This document shows, in pieces, positions 1 to 11,250 of a stretch of 64,000 nt of DNA. Numbering within the stretch: position 1 is the stretch's first letter; each line of letters begins with the position of its first letter. The stretch spans positions 553,011-617,010 of the forward strand of contig UESW01004830.1 in NCBI GenBank assembly GCA_900491605.1, given 5' to 3'. Under the pieces are notes generated by a model that saw only the letters and a program-made list of their open reading frames with translations, was not told the origin of the DNA and did not search any database. The position numbers and the translations under genes were made by a program. The stretch is from Calamus simplicifolius (taxonomy: Eukaryota > Streptophyta > Magnoliopsida > Arecales > Arecaceae).

Positions 1-1050
1 AAGTGGCATGCTTGCAAGTTGGTTTACAAGATTAAAATCCCATTATTATGGCTCAATTTAGAGATATAAGGCTCACTTGGTTTCATGTGGTCTTCATCAG
101 AAGGTTGAACTTGATTTTAAGATGTTTGCTCCAATGGCACACAAGATGACTATATGGGCTCTTATCATTGTAACTACCATTCATTGTTTGCTGCTTTACT
201 ATCTTGATGTGAAAATTGCCACTGTTCATGGTAATCTTTGTAAGGAGGTTTATTTGGTAGTGCCACCTTGACTATACTAGCCCTTGCAAGTTTGTCATCC
301 TGGACATGCTCTATATGGTATAAATTAGTCTTCATGTGCTTTGTCCAAGTGATTAGTTCGATGGTCATAGCTGTAGGTTTTATTCAAAGTACTCAAGATC
401 CTGTTATGTTCCTTTTCTCTAGTTCTGGTGGTTGTACTGTCCTTTTTATTATATGTTGATATAAACATCACTATGGATGATCCTTCTCACATAGCATTTG
501 TCAGATAGCATCTCAGTCGACATTTTTCCATGACTAATCCTAACGGTTATCTATTATCATAGCATGCTAGCGACTTGTTAGCTTGTGCAAGCTTGACTAA
601 CTGGCATAGCTGAGCCTCCATTAGAGACTAATCACCATTTATGGCCTGACATCAATGTTCCTCTATTTGATCTTATAGAATCTGCTAATTAGTACAGTCT
701 TGTTTATAAACCATAGAGATTTCTCTAATGGAAATGAGAAGGGTGAAAGATGCCCCTAATATAAACACTGTATTGGCTACAGAGGTCTAATAAGTGTAAA
801 CCTAAAATTTATTAGCACATGAACTCAATTGAGTTCTATTTGATATCTGACTTCCTAGCAGAGCCACATATTATATCCTTTATAATTTTCAAGTCAGAAC
901 TTAGAAGATATGATTATGCTCAGACATGTTGAAGGGCTGTGAATTCTTGAACAGCAGGCCATTCTCATGCTGCATCCAGTGACAATTTCAATAATCATTG
1001 CTTCAGATGCAATAGGTTTTTGTAGCAGACGTGCCCAAACTTATCTACAA
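1..1050 (+). pseudogene. Ty1/copia reverse transcriptase relic
   Basis: A decayed copy of the C-terminal half of a Ty1/copia polyprotein. The open stretch at 77-271 reads like the copia RT core: an F-A-P-M-A-H-K-M segment, then L-D-V-K-I-A-T-V-H-G, then a K-E-V-Y-L motif, in the usual order. Further right the remains shift between frames: a D-D-P-S-H-I-A-F-V segment near 475, a Y-A-S-D-L-L-A-C-A-S-L-T-like segment near 555-600, and remnants of the region before RNase H near 850-1,000. Stops and frameshifts are frequent and no LTR is visible, so it is an old fragment. The right boundary is approximate, and the upstream part of the element lies outside the window if it survives. Confidence 0.6.
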
Positions 1051-1399
1051 TTTGATTTTCTAATCGAAAGGTAGGAAGAACAAACCTGGTACAACCATCT
1101 GGATCCAAATACTTGTGGGCATGCCTCTTTGTTTATGATGAATTTGGTTTCAAAAAACTTTCTCCTGATCTTTTTCATGTAGTCCTGTATATCTACTTCA
1201 TCTCTGCTGATAACCTAGCACCCAGTAACCACCTAATATAAATCTAAGCTATGCATATTCACTTGCATTGAATAGTTCCCTAGTGTGCAAACGGGAGCCT
1301 CTGGATGCTAGAGTGGCGCTGACACGAATCGCAGGCTCAGACAAGGTTGTTAGAGTCCTTTTGCATGGTCAGCTAGTAGTACCCTTGACTTAACACTTT

Positions 1400-1840
1400 A
1401 TGGCAGAGGGCTCGTCATCCAGGTGGTTGCCGCAGATGCCTTTGTGGACCTTCCGCAGAGCATAATCAGCCTTTGATGGTCAAAGACACTTAAGTAGTGG
1501 CATGGAGAAGGAGCGCTTGTATAGCTGACCATCGTGCAAGACATAGTGAGATGCCTGCATCTTTAGCTTTCTTGCCTCCTTTCTATCCGCCGAGAGAGAT
1601 CCATCTCTGAGATAAGTAAGGATTGGGTCGATCTATAATGGCTTGGCCTTAATTTGCATCACATGGTCGGCGTCTGTTATGCTGAATTTTTTTAGGACCT
1701 CTAAGTGGAACTTCCGCTCTAAGTCCATGGAGTCGGTGGTGGCCAATCGAGAAAGAAGGTCGGCGCGAGAGTTCTTGATCCTCGGAACCTGAATAATCTC
1801 AAGTTTGGAGAAACTAGGTGAAGTCACATACCTTCTAGAG
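1400..1840 (-). pseudogene. RNase H-integrase linker and integrase zinc domain, truncated
   Basis: The frame at 1,827-1,633 contains I-Q-V-P-R-I-K-N-S-R-A-D-L-L-S-R-L-A-T, the conserved linker before integrase. Left of it a second frame resembles the start of integrase (D-G-x-L-Y-K-R-S-F-like and H-K-G-I-C-G-N-H-like segments near 1,440-1,560). The integrase core (D,D-35-E) is absent. This is the deletion end of the element. Confidence 0.6.
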
Positions 1841-1904
1841 GTATCAAATCATGTTCGGTTCTCGGGCCTCAAACTCCCCTCGCACGTGACCTGCCACCAG
1901 CTGG

Positions 1905-2200
1905 GAGTTGGTGAAGGCATTCAGTTCTCCACCTTAAGGCTGTGGGATATCCGGAGACCGGCCAGTAGGTCTTCATATTCAGCTTTGTTGTTGGAGGCCG
2001 GGAAGGAGAAGCGGATGCCATATTCAAAAGTCGCCCCCTCTGAACTGGTGAGAACCAAACCCGCACCGGAGCGATGGGCGTTGGATGACCCATCGACATG
2101 GAGGAGCCATCGGGCGCCAGATTTTGGTTCTTCGGAGGAGTCGGGGGTGGAGCCATCCTCTGGGATGGTACATTCGAGGAGGAAGTCGGCTAGCACCTGA
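1905..2200 (-). pseudogene. Second (additional) RNase H domain
   Basis: A separate RNase H domain directly after the pol RNase H. It starts at M-L-A-D-F-L-L-E-C-T, has the first catalytic aspartate in W-L-L-H-V-D-G-S-S-N, a glycine-rich S-G-A-G-L-V-L strand, and the catalytic glutamate in N-N-K-A-E-Y-E. Tat-lineage elements are known to carry such an additional RNase H domain, and the same arrangement occurs in the complete element at 43.3-43.8 kb. The frame is lost near 1,920. Confidence 0.75.
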
Positions 2201-2690
2201 GCTTTGATGGCCGGGCGAGGCTGAAATCGATGTCATGCTCGCTCAGCTCGACGGCCCACTTAGTCATTCTCCCTGATGTCTCCGGGCGGTGGACCACCGC
2301 CTTGATGGGTTGGTCAGTTAGGACTCTCACAGAATGCGCCTGGAAGTACGGCCGCAACTTCCGAACTGAGGTAATCAAGGCCAACACCATCTTCTCAATC
2401 CGGCTATACCTCGTCTCCGCGTCGCGGAGCAATTTGCTGACATAATAAATCGGCTTCTGGACCTTGTTTTCTTCTCTGACCAGCACCGAGCAAACGGCCT
2501 TCCGAAACAGCAATACAGGAACAATGTCTCCCCAGGATTTGGACTGCTGAGGAGCGGGGAAGAGCCGAGGTTCTTCTTGAGATCTTCGAATGATTTTTGA
2601 CACTCGGGGGTCCACTGGAAATTCTTAGCCGACCGGAGAGTTTTGAAGAAGGGGAGGCATCTTTCAGCTGAGCGCGCCACAAAGCGGTTA
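2200..2690 (-). pseudogene. Pol RNase H of the Tat-type element
   Basis: The RNase H that normally follows Ty3/gypsy RT. Recognisable blocks on the minus strand are C-Q-K-S-F-E-D-L-K, L-F-L-Y, K-P-I-Y-Y-V-S-K, a D-A-E-T-R-Y-S-R-I-E-K segment, L-R-P-Y-F-Q-A-H and L-T-D-Q-P. They are spread over two overlapping frames (2,680-2,375 and 2,615-2,190), so a frameshift lies around 2,500. It continues into the second RNase H. Confidence 0.8.
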
Positions 2691-2699
2691 AGAGCCGCT

Positions 2700-3486
2700 A
2701 TCCTCCCGGTTAGGCGCTGGACTTCTTTAATAGACGCCGGGGCGCCATCTGCTGGAGAGCTTGGATCTTCTGGGGGTTAGCTTCGATACCCCACTGGGAG
2801 ACCATGAAGCCGAGGAACTTCCAGAGTTAATGCCGAAGGCGCATTTATTCGGATTGAGCTTCATCTGATATTTGTGGAGTGTTGCAAAGCTCTCCGAGAG
2901 ATCCTCGATGTGCGTGATGCTTCTTTGCTCTTGACCAGCATGTCGTCGATGTATACTTCCATGTTCCGGCCGATTTGTTCTTTGAAGACCTTGTTGACCA
3001 GCCTTTGGTAGGTAGCTCATGCATTTTTAAGACCGAAAGGCATAACACGGTAACAGTAAGTACCTCGGTTGGTTATGAAGGCGGTCTTTTCCTCATCTTG
3101 GGGGCCATCCAGATCTGGTTGTAGCCCGAGTAGGCATCCATGAACGTTAACATTTGATGACCCGAGGTGGCATCCACAAGTTGATCAATTCGGGGGAGAG
3201 GAAAGCTATCCTTCGGGCATGCTTTGTTGAGGTCGGTGAAGTTGATGCAGATTCGCCACTTGCCGCTCGACTTCTTTACCATGACGACATTCGACAGCCA
3301 ACTCGGGTAATTCACCTCCCGAATAAAGTTCGCCTTGATGAGCTTATCAACCTCCTCCTTAATAACTCTCTGCCGTTCTGGAGCGAAGCTCCTCTTCTTT
3401 TGCTTGACGGGCCGGCACATGTCGTCCGCATTAAGGCGGTGGACAAGAACTTCGGGCTGATCCCTGGCATGTCGGAGGCGGACCAA
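2700..3486 (-). pseudogene. Reverse transcriptase of the Tat-type element
   Basis: The fingers and palm of a Ty3/gypsy RT. The first frame (3,486-3,073) contains K-K-R-S-F-A-P-E-R, V-V-M-V-K-K-S-S-G-K-W-R, D-L-N-K-A-C-P-K-D-S-F-P-L-P and M-D-A-Y-S-G-Y-N-Q-I. It ends in an out-of-frame tail near 3,075. The active-site Y-I-D-D-M is present in another frame near 2,945, followed by V-K-S-K-E and the N-P-N-K-C-A-F-G segment. At least two frameshifts and one stop separate these blocks, so no functional RT can be made. Confidence 0.85.
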
Positions 3487-4231
3487 GCAAACACATCGGC
3501 GTTGCTTCGAGGAAGTCGATCAGCTCTTGCCGGGATTCGTCTTCCAGTAGTGACCCGATTTTTATGGTTCGGTCGGGACGAGCCTCGTCCAGTGGTACTT
3601 CCTCCAGTTCTTCGGCTGGTTCCCCTCGTTGCTCGGCGAATTCCTCCCGAGCATCTAGCCCGTCAACTTCAGGCATTCTGGATTGAAGGCTGGTGACGAA
3701 CACTGCCGAGCCATAGTTTGGCTCCCCGGACGATACCAATTCTCGCCCGGTGGGGAATTTCATAGATAGGTGTGGGATGGAGACAACGGCTTTGAGAGAC
3801 ATCAGACCAGGTCTTCCAAATATCGCATTATAGGGCGACCTGAGCTTGGTCACCAAGAAGTCTGTGTGAACAGTGGCCACAAGGGGCCAGGTTCCTGCCC
3901 AAACCGTTAAGGTTACGACCCCCTCTGGGACGATGGCGTCGCCTGTGAACCCCATTAGGGTGGAGTCCATAGCTCGAAGGTTTTCCATGAGCAATCTCAT
4001 CTTGGCAAACACATCGAGGTACAAAACATTCATGAAACTTTCACTATCAACGAGGATTCGGCTTACATCATAGTCATTTAAATTGAGGGATACAACCAGT
4101 GCGTCGTCGTGTGGGAACTGTATCCTTCGGAGATCATCGTCGGAGAAGGAGAGCTCGCCCGTTCGCGCTTTCTTTGGCACCGAGCCTTCATCATTATCTC
4201 TAGAGCTCGAGCCACCGGCTTCCTCAATCAT
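3431..4231 (-). pseudogene. Aspartic protease region of the Tat-type element
   Basis: A frame of 266 residues covering the retropepsin-like protease that would process the polyprotein. The segment F-P-H-D-D-A-L-V-V-S-L-N precedes the catalytic region, as in other plant Ty3/gypsy elements. The catalytic triplet, normally D-S/T-G, reads D-S-E in I-L-V-D-S-E-S, so the enzyme would be inactive. It is followed by the flap-like G-F-T-G-D and the Y-N-A-I-F-G-R-P segment, then an acidic linker (E-E-L-E-E-V-P) leading into RT. It overlaps the start of the RT frame, consistent with a frameshift between them. Confidence 0.8.
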
Positions 4232-4368
4232 GTTGATGTGGCCAATTAGGCGGATTTGGAGGAGGAGGCTGCTGAAGCTCGGGCTGGCGATCGCCCCCTT
4301 GTCCTGGCTCGGGTGCCCTCCTGAACTGGTTCAGTCAGCCCCATTGAATAGCCTCTCAATCTTATTCT

Positions 4369-5754
4369 TCAACTGCCAACATTCTCGGTGTCGTGGCCAT
4401 GCTCTCTGTGGTAGCGACAGTATTTGGTGGGATCCCTCCGAGTTGGGTTCCCTCGGAGAGGAGCTGGTCGGGGGAGCTGGCGCTCTATCTCATAAGGATT
4501 TGCCCTGGGTACAGTGAGCGGAGTGTACCGGTCGAATCGCCTGGGCGGGCTCTGGGAGCGATTTCTCGGCGGCGGCAGGGAAGCTCTTTGGCGACAAGGC
4601 GGGCTTGGCTGACGGACAGGTCGGTGCATATCGGAACCTTTAGGTTCTTTCTTCTTCGCTAGCTCAGCGCGGGCAACTCGCCGCGATTTTTCGACCCTGG
4701 CGTACTTATCTACCATGGCCATCATATCGGAGAGGTTCGGGGGGTAGCTAACCTCCATCGCGAGGTAGAAGTTGCTCTCCTTCAAGACTCCCCCCGCTAG
4801 AGCATACATAGCCATCTCATGATTAAGGTGGTCCACCTCCAGCATGGCCTTGTTGAAACGGCCAAGGTAATTTCTCAAGGACTCCCCCTCTCTCTGCTTA
4901 ACTTCGGAGAGGGAGTCGGATCTCCGTTGGTGACGGCGGCTACTGACGAACTGGCCAATAAAAAGGCGGCTCAGCTCGTCGAATGAATCAACGGAACCTG
5001 GTTTCAAGGCGTTGAACCAGGTTCGGGCAGATCCTCTGAGAGTGGAAGGGAAGGCGAGGCAGAAGATCGCGCCTGATGCTCCGTGGAATATCATTATTGA
5101 TCGGAAGCTACTGAGATGATCATCCGGATCGGAAGAGCCGTGGTAGGGCTCGATGGCGGGTAGCTTAACATGGAAGGGAATCACTTCCTCCATTATCCCT
5201 TTGGAGAAAGGGATGTCGTGTTCTGCCTTGGGCTGAGGCGGATGGGCCTGCTTGGCAGCGTCCAGCTTTTGATGCATCTCCCATAGTTGTCGGTGGATCT
5301 CCTCTTCAGACGTAAGAGGAGGAGCCGGGTGAGGAGAGTGCGGGGATGGCGTTGAATCGTGGTAGGAGAACACCGGAGAGAGGGACCGGGCTCGTCGAGA
5401 TCTAGGAGGATCCCTGTTGTAGCTGCCTCGTGGTACTGGCTTGTCCCCCTTGGGTCGGTGTGGGGGGTCGGCGGTTCCATGCGGACCAGAAGAGGAGGTG
5501 GCCGGAGAGAAAGGGGCAGCGGCCTCCTCAGGGAGGCGTGGAGCAGGAGCGGTTACGAGGCGCTCTTGAACCAGATGGGTCAGGGCTTGAACCTGCTGGA
5601 CCAACGTGGCGAACTGATCCTGGGTCACCGGAATGGCTGGCGGTGACGAGGTCTCAACTGGCGGCGGCTGTGGTGCCGCGTTGCTTGTCGGATCAGGTCT
5701 TTGAGAGACGACCTGGTCTTGGGCTTCAGAGGTTTCTCTTCTCCGATTAGCCAT
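4369..5754 (-). pseudogene. gag of the Tat-type element
   Basis: An open frame of about 460 residues encoding the retrotransposon capsid polyprotein. The start is placed at the M-A-N-R-R codon at 5,754 because the frame's first ATG (5,778) adds only eight unlikely residues. The first ~150 residues are Pro/Ser/Arg-rich. The retrotransposon gag domain follows, recognised by L-P-A-I-E-P-Y-H-G-S-S-D-P-D-D-H-L, R-T-W-F-N-A-L and F-I-G-Q-F. A basic linker then leads to a CCHC-type knuckle (Y-C-R-Y-H-R-E-H-G-H-D-T-E-N). The frame shifts exactly at the last cysteine of that knuckle, near 4,380, where one base appears missing, so gag is cut from the protease region. Confidence 0.85.
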
Positions 5755-5819
5755 TGGAGAGGTTCTACTCCAGATCAAGATCCTTATCTCCTTTTTTCAA
5801 GTTTTAATGGGACTTGAGG

Positions 5820-5839
5820 CCCTTTCTCTAGCGCCAATC
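5820..5839 (-). other. Primer-binding site
   Basis: Immediately inside the LTR the minus strand reads GATTGGCGCTAGAGAAAGGG. TTGGCGC-type sites follow the LTR in many plant Tat/Athila elements, and the complete element at 38.5 kb has ATTGGCGCGCCAGG at the same place. Which tRNA would prime it was not determined. Confidence 0.55.
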
Positions 5840-6165
5840 TGTTGCCACCGGGATCTGTCCTCCGACTTGGGCGTGATCGGTCTCCTGATCTGGGCTTCCT
5901 CCTGGGCGGACCTGCACAGAAGTCCTCACGCGAGAGGCGTTGGGGGTGGCCCTCCGCGGAAGACCCTCCGATGTTCAAGTCAGTGGGGATCGACGATCAA
6001 CAGAAATGAGGAGAAGGATCTCTTTGGGGAGTCCCTCCAGGGGTGGCCAATCGAGAGCTCTAGGGGAGCGCCGACGAGCAGTGAAGGACCCAGAGAGTGA
6101 GTGAGAGTGAGAGTGAGCCAGTAAGCTAGGGGCTGTGAGCGCATACCTGAGAGAATCTAGGAGTG

Positions 6166-6179
6166 TCATATTTATAGGC
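6166..6179 (-). promoter_or_regulatory. TATA box of LTR promoter
   Basis: On the minus strand the sequence reads CCTATAAATATGA, a good plant TATA box. It lies between the U3 minisatellite and the ~325 bp of R-U5, where an LTR promoter is expected. Confidence 0.6.
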
Positions 6180-6489
6180 AATCACCTGGATCTTGAGCGC
6201 CTTCTGGAAGGTTTGAAGGTTGTTATGATACGGGGATGATTTGAATCAAGCTGTTACAAGGCCGGTGGGGTCCATATCTTATTCGTTGAAGGATCGACGG
6301 CTGGGAGGGCCCTCTAATGGTCTGAGATCTAATGAGTGCGTAGGTCATAGGCCGTTACTATAGATCCTAGGCCACTCCTTGATATGATCCTTTGTTTGGG
6401 ATTCCGTTACGCTAGGCTGGGCTCTCCCGCGTCGGGTTCCACGGAGGTGTGCGTCGAGCCATGGATTGCTCGGGGTTACTTGGAGAAAC

Positions 6490-7205
6490 GGGCTATGGGT
6501 AGCTCGGGGAACCGAGCTATGAAAGTTCAAGGAAGCCGAGCCATAGGTAGCTCGGGAAGCCGAGCTATGGAAAGCTCGTGGAAGCTGAGCTATGGAAAGC
6601 TCGTGGAAGCCGAGCTATGGGAAGCCGATGGAAGCTGAGCCATAGGTAGCTCGGGGAAGCCGAGCTATGGGAGGCTCGTGGAAGCCGCGCTATGGATAGC
6701 TCGGGAAAGCCGAGGTATGGGAAGCTCGTGGGAGCCGAGCTATAGGTAGCTCGGGGAAGCCGAGCTATGGGAAGCCCATGGAAGCCGAGCCATAGGTAGC
6801 TCGGGGAAGCCGAGCTATGGGAAGCCCGTGGAAGCCGAGCCATGGGCAGCTTGGGGAAGTCGAGGTATGGGAAGCTCGTGGGAGCCGAGCTATAGGTAGC
6901 TCGGGGAAGCCGAGCTATGGGAAGCTCGTAGAAGCCGAGCCATAGGTAGCTCGGGGAAGCCGAGCCATAGGAGGCTCGTGGGAGCCGAGCTATAGGTAGC
7001 TCGGGAAGCCGAGCTATGGGAAGCCCGTGGAAGCTGAGTCATAGGTAGCTCGGGGATGCCGAGCTATGGGAAGCTCGTGGAAGCCGAGCTATGGGAAGCT
7101 CGGGGAAAGCCGAGCTACGGGAAGCTCGGGGAAGAGCCGAACTATGGGAAGCTCGGGGAAAGCCGAGCTACGGGAAGCTCGGGGAAGAGCCGAACTATGG
7201 GTTGC
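6490..7205. repeat. 25-bp minisatellite in LTR U3
   Basis: About 28 contiguous copies of a 25-26 bp unit with the core GAGCTATGGGAAGCTCGTGG or the variant GAGCCATAGGTAGCTCGGGG. The two variants often alternate, so a ~50-bp higher-order unit is visible. Each unit contains GAGCT and AGCTC, which are reverse complements, so neighbouring units can pair with one another. Near the right end the units become longer, with GGGGAAAGCC and GGGGAAGAGCC forms. There are no unique spacers. Confidence 0.9.
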
Positions 7206-7320
7206 TCGACCCGTTGGATCATACTAGTTAGCTCGTTCTTTATGGGCGTAATGGAGGAATGGGGCTGATCCTAGTCCCTTCGCATGGCTATCAATGCAAT
7301 GACGATTTTACCCCTCAACA

Positions 7321-8570
7321 TAGAAGTGAACAAAACGGCGCAAGTAATATGGATCAAACAATGACAATGGTGGGCAACCCTGTCCTGTTTCCCCATCATT
7401 CCTTTCAGGAATGGGTGGTGCTGCATTTTGACCCAGATGTGGCAAAGAAGGGTCTACCAAACAGTGATCCCCATGATTCATGGCCGCTGGTAATGGCATT
7501 GGAGATCCCCGCCACAACTCCAATAACATTAATTTGCCATCTGACTTCCAAATTTCAAACTTGAAACTTAAACTTCTCTGCCTTCACAGAAATCACTTAT
7601 CAGATCATTTCACTAATCTGCAGCTAACCGTGATAATGTAATTTAAGGCCAGAAATGGTTCCGAGCAGTATTAACAAGCAAGCAATCTATTTTCTCAACC
7701 AATTTCTTCTAAAAATATAGTGGACTATCCTTAATTCTCTTTCACATATGCGACTCGAACTCCAAAGGATAGACAAGTGAACTGTGGTCCCTTTAAGATC
7801 TAAGTATCAGGAAGATCGACACCTTCTCCACGGTAGATATAAAAGAGTCGATGAGAGGATAATAATTACCTGAATCATTCCTGGATGGTCCCGAACACTG
7901 TTTCCAGGCCATGGAGCATAATAATTACTTCGTCTCTTCTTCTATTTGAATTGCTCCAGGATCTCCTCGATGACACCTGCTTCCTTGGAACGAGCACCCA
8001 GCCATCCTCCGTTAAAGATCTTCTGAAGTCAAATCAACTCACCAACAGTAAACTCTGGCAAGAATCGCGATATTATTATTTCCATAGTTTATTTCTGAAC
8101 CTAAATAAATAGCATCTTCGTGTCTCTGTTAAGATATAGGTTTGTACGGATATGAAGCAAATTTATACAATATATGTAAGACATAAGCGCACCAAAACTT
8201 AGCAATCCTGAGATTTTGCCAACTAATATTTTAAAGTTCTGACAATAGTGATAGCTAATTTCTTTTTAAGAAATACTATCTCAGGATGATTGCTAAAACC
8301 CTGGCATTCTAAAAAACTAATTTAAATCCTTCTCACTTTCGTCTTGGTCTGGAGAACATAATGGTGGTGATCCCCTCGCAATAGGTCCACCGGCATGGAG
8401 CAGTCACTTTTAGCTCTCTATTAAGAAAAAGTTCTACACTTTTGAATCCTTCTCAAGTGCCCATTTGAATAATTCGCCAAGATTGGACTGAATTCTTATT
8501 AGATTTGTAGATTGGAAAGCCCACTACCCCTCGTGTCAAAACTTGTGAGAAGGGAAAAATATCAATGGAG

Positions 8571-8604
<34 letters not shown>

Positions 8605-10595
8605 AGCTCCTGTAAGATTCGGACCAATGGGTACTGAGTTGATATGGGATACAGCCAAATGGACAGGCTAATTGATAAATCCAAGAGAAAATCCAGCAGT
8701 GTAATCCAAACTACCCCCAAGCTCTAAATAAGTTGGACGGGACTCGGATCTTCAGCCTTGGAGGAAAAAAAAAAAAACTGGTGGAGTTTTACACTTGACT
8801 GGGGCTTTGGTCCTTTGGAAAGCCAGTAAGGATGAGAGGGAGAAAGAGAAAGATAAAGACTCTCAGGTTTTGGTCAAGATATCATTAAACAATATTTCAG
8901 TCACCATTTTTTTTAAAGAAATTTTAGTTCCATATTGGAACTGACTGCTTTAACAAAACTAGCACAATATTTATATTTAGTAATAGAAAATAAATATAAA
9001 TAAATAAAATTAAAATAAAGATAGAGATTTGAGATGACAAGGATACAAGATAGAGATAAAAATTGAGGAAGAATAAATTTGCAAAGGAAAAAGAAAAGTT
9101 CATTATAAAAGATACAAAGGAATTTGGTTTACTAGCATATGGGACGTGGGATTTGAATATGGATAAGAGAGAATTAAATTAGCTGTTAGTTGTGTGTACA
9201 CTTTTGTTAAAAAATGATAATAATTTAAAAATAAGTTTAATAAATTAAATGATATTTTATTCATCAATAAATTTGAAAGATTTGAATGGTCTTGGCATAG
9301 ATTTTAAAAGTCTCGAGCCCCCATCCTTCCCTTGAATGACGGACAAAACTGTATTTGTATTTTGAAAGAGCGACTTTTTTTTTTTTGATTTACATGAAAT
9401 CAAAAGACTTGCCAAAATATAATGTTCAATAAAAGTTATAGATTTGATATAAAATTTCATAATTTTTTTTTTTGAAAACAAAGATTTCCAAGTTTTTAAC
9501 AAAATGATCGAGAGAAAATCTAATATAATTATATGTAAGAAAGAATAATTTATCGAAATAATGCATGATGATATTTAACTTTATATAATGTCCAAAATTC
9601 TTAATAAACTAATAACAAAAGAAAATTTTACATAAAATAACTATGCCTTGCTTTCAAATTTGATCTCTTTTTTTTTTTTTTTTGCAATATTTTCAAAGAA
9701 TTGGAATGGGCATTTGTTGAAGTGGTTTTTGATTATTGGTATATAGTAACTTTACTATGTTTACCCATAAGGTGATCTGCCTGTAGAATAATGACAAGAT
9801 CTTAATAATGTCAACATCCAAAATGATGTTGGCTTGACTTTGAAAGGTCTATTATAGGTGTGCAGTCTAATTCCAAACTTGAGGGGTCCAAATGTTACTT
9901 CATTACATCATTGCATAAGATGTAAGGGGAATGAATGTAATCCTATTTTTCAACATATAATCAATTTAAAAAAAAGTTATGCCACCAAAAATAGGTCTCC
10001 AATATGAACGGCCCATGCATGGTAGGGCATCTTAGCAATCATAAATGATGAAACAATTTCATGGTAGCTAGATTTTGATTATTTCAATCTTAAATCTCCT
10101 TATAACATAAACATTTAAATGACAAAACTATCTTCCACAACTAGTTTTCTAAAAGCCATTTTTATCGCTTTAATTATTTGATATATAATTGTTCAAAGTT
10201 GCACCTACCTTCTATCAAACCACTCTACCAAGCAAAGATAGGTGAAAGCCAAGCTTAAATTGATGAGGAAGAACAACAAATTTACGAGGCCGAAAAGAAG
10301 GGGTAAAAAAAAATTTCTAGTTAATGAGTTGCATAGTATCACCATTTATTTTTTAAAGTAAAAAATTTTTAAGCCATGCTATGTAATAATTTTGCAACAA
10401 CCATGCCCTTGCAATCCAAGTTATGCCAAAAGATTTTTCTGATCCGTCTCATATAATTAATCTCCAAGTAAGCGCAAGGCTCACTCGGACAAACAAATAA
10501 CCCGGGGTAAATGTATAGAATAGCATTTATTCAAAAAATAAGTATTTTTTTAAAATTACAACTCTGCCATCAAAGGATAACTTTAGTTATTTTTG
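7321..10595. other. AT-rich intergenic DNA, no gene recognised
   Basis: The region contains only short open frames without recognisable domains, several poly-A/T runs (for example near 8,765, 9,376 and 9,669) and one trinucleotide microsatellite. The frame at 7,259-7,564 (101 codons) starts inside the LTR end and resembles nothing I know. I see no element ends that can be paired. Confidence 0.5.
8573..8604. repeat. (ATT)n microsatellite
   Basis: About ten perfect TTA/ATT units in a row. Confidence 0.95.
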
Positions 10596-10657
10596 GGTTC
10601 CTGTGTTTGAAATAGAGGATAAGAGGGGGTATCCATCCCAAAAGTCATAACTATAAG

Positions 10658-10978
10658 GTAGTGTTTGAAATAGGGGATAAAAGAGGATATATAGGGGATA
10701 TCCCCTCTTATTCTCAAAAGCTATAACTATAAAGGATAGCTAGGAATAAAGTTAACTAAAGGGATAATCCATGGTTAGCCATGGTTAATCATGGGATATC
10801 CCCTCAATTTATTTCCTAGAAAATACAGGAATAGCTGGTTATCCATCCAAATAAGAGTAAAAAAAATTATCCTATGAATTTACCTTTTTGCATTTGATAT
10901 GATCAATGGGATAGCCAGAGGACAAACCCTATCCCGTACACTTATTCATGGATAATATTTTTTTTATCAAACACTACC
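10658..10978. mobile_element. Tourist-like MITE, 321 bp, TAA duplications
   Basis: The left end is GGTAGTGTTTGAAATA and the right end, reverse-complemented, is GGTAGTGTTTGATAAA. Both are flanked by TAA (10,655-10,657 and 10,979-10,981), the trinucleotide duplication expected of PIF/Harbinger elements. The interior is AT-rich with many GGGATATCCC palindromes and no coding capacity. Confidence 0.7.
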
Positions 10979-10981
10979 TAA

Positions 10982-11250
10982 GGAATAGCTGGGAATAAAG
11001 TTAACCAAAGGGATAATTCATTGTTAACCATGGTTAACCATGGGATATCCCCTCAATTTATTCCCTAGAAAATGCAGGAATAGCTAGTTATCCCTCCAAA
11101 TAAGAGTAAAAAAAAGTTATCCTATGGATTTACCTTTTTGCATTTGATATGATCAATGGGATAGCCAAGGGATATCCCTAGGGATAGCCAGGGAACAAAC
11201 TCTATCTCGTACACTTATCCATGAATAATATTTTTTCTATCAAACACTAC
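10982..11250. repeat. Second, partial copy of the inner MITE
   Basis: Starting at GGAATAGCTGGGAATAAAG this stretch repeats the inner MITE from about 10,738 onward with small differences, including a ~27-bp expansion around GGATATCCCTAGGGATAGCC. It ends ATCAAACACTACT at about 11,250. It lacks the left inverted repeat, so it is a truncated tandem copy. Confidence 0.7.

Larger units (their letters stand above)
1400..7320 (-). mobile_element. Ty3/gypsy Tat-type retrotransposon, 3'-truncated
   Basis: A minus-strand LTR retrotransposon read from right to left: 5' LTR (7,320-5,840), primer-binding site, gag, aspartic protease, reverse transcriptase, two RNase H domains and the first part of integrase. 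It then stops near 1,400 without the integrase core, antisense ORF or 3' LTR. The pol-type RNase H followed by a second RNase H of the HVDGSSN type, together with the gag sequence style, places it in the Tat lineage of Ty3/gypsy. All coding parts contain frameshifts, so the copy is dead. The left breakpoint is estimated from where integrase similarity fades. Confidence 0.88.
5840..7320 (-). repeat. 5' LTR of the Tat-type element at 1.4-7.3 kb
   Basis: Read on the minus strand, the LTR begins TGTTGAGGGG at 7,320 and ends GGCAACA at 5,840, giving TGTTG...CAACA ends. It abuts a primer-binding-site-like sequence, as expected of a 5' LTR. The U3 part (about 7,320-6,180) contains the 25-bp minisatellite. 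A TATA box lies near 6,170, which leaves about 325 bp of R-U5. There is no second LTR in the window to compare with it. Confidence 0.8.

Noticed and set aside
6490..7205. CRISPR-like regular 25-bp repeats
   Set aside because: Units are contiguous with no unique spacers and lie in an LTR of a plant retrotransposon.
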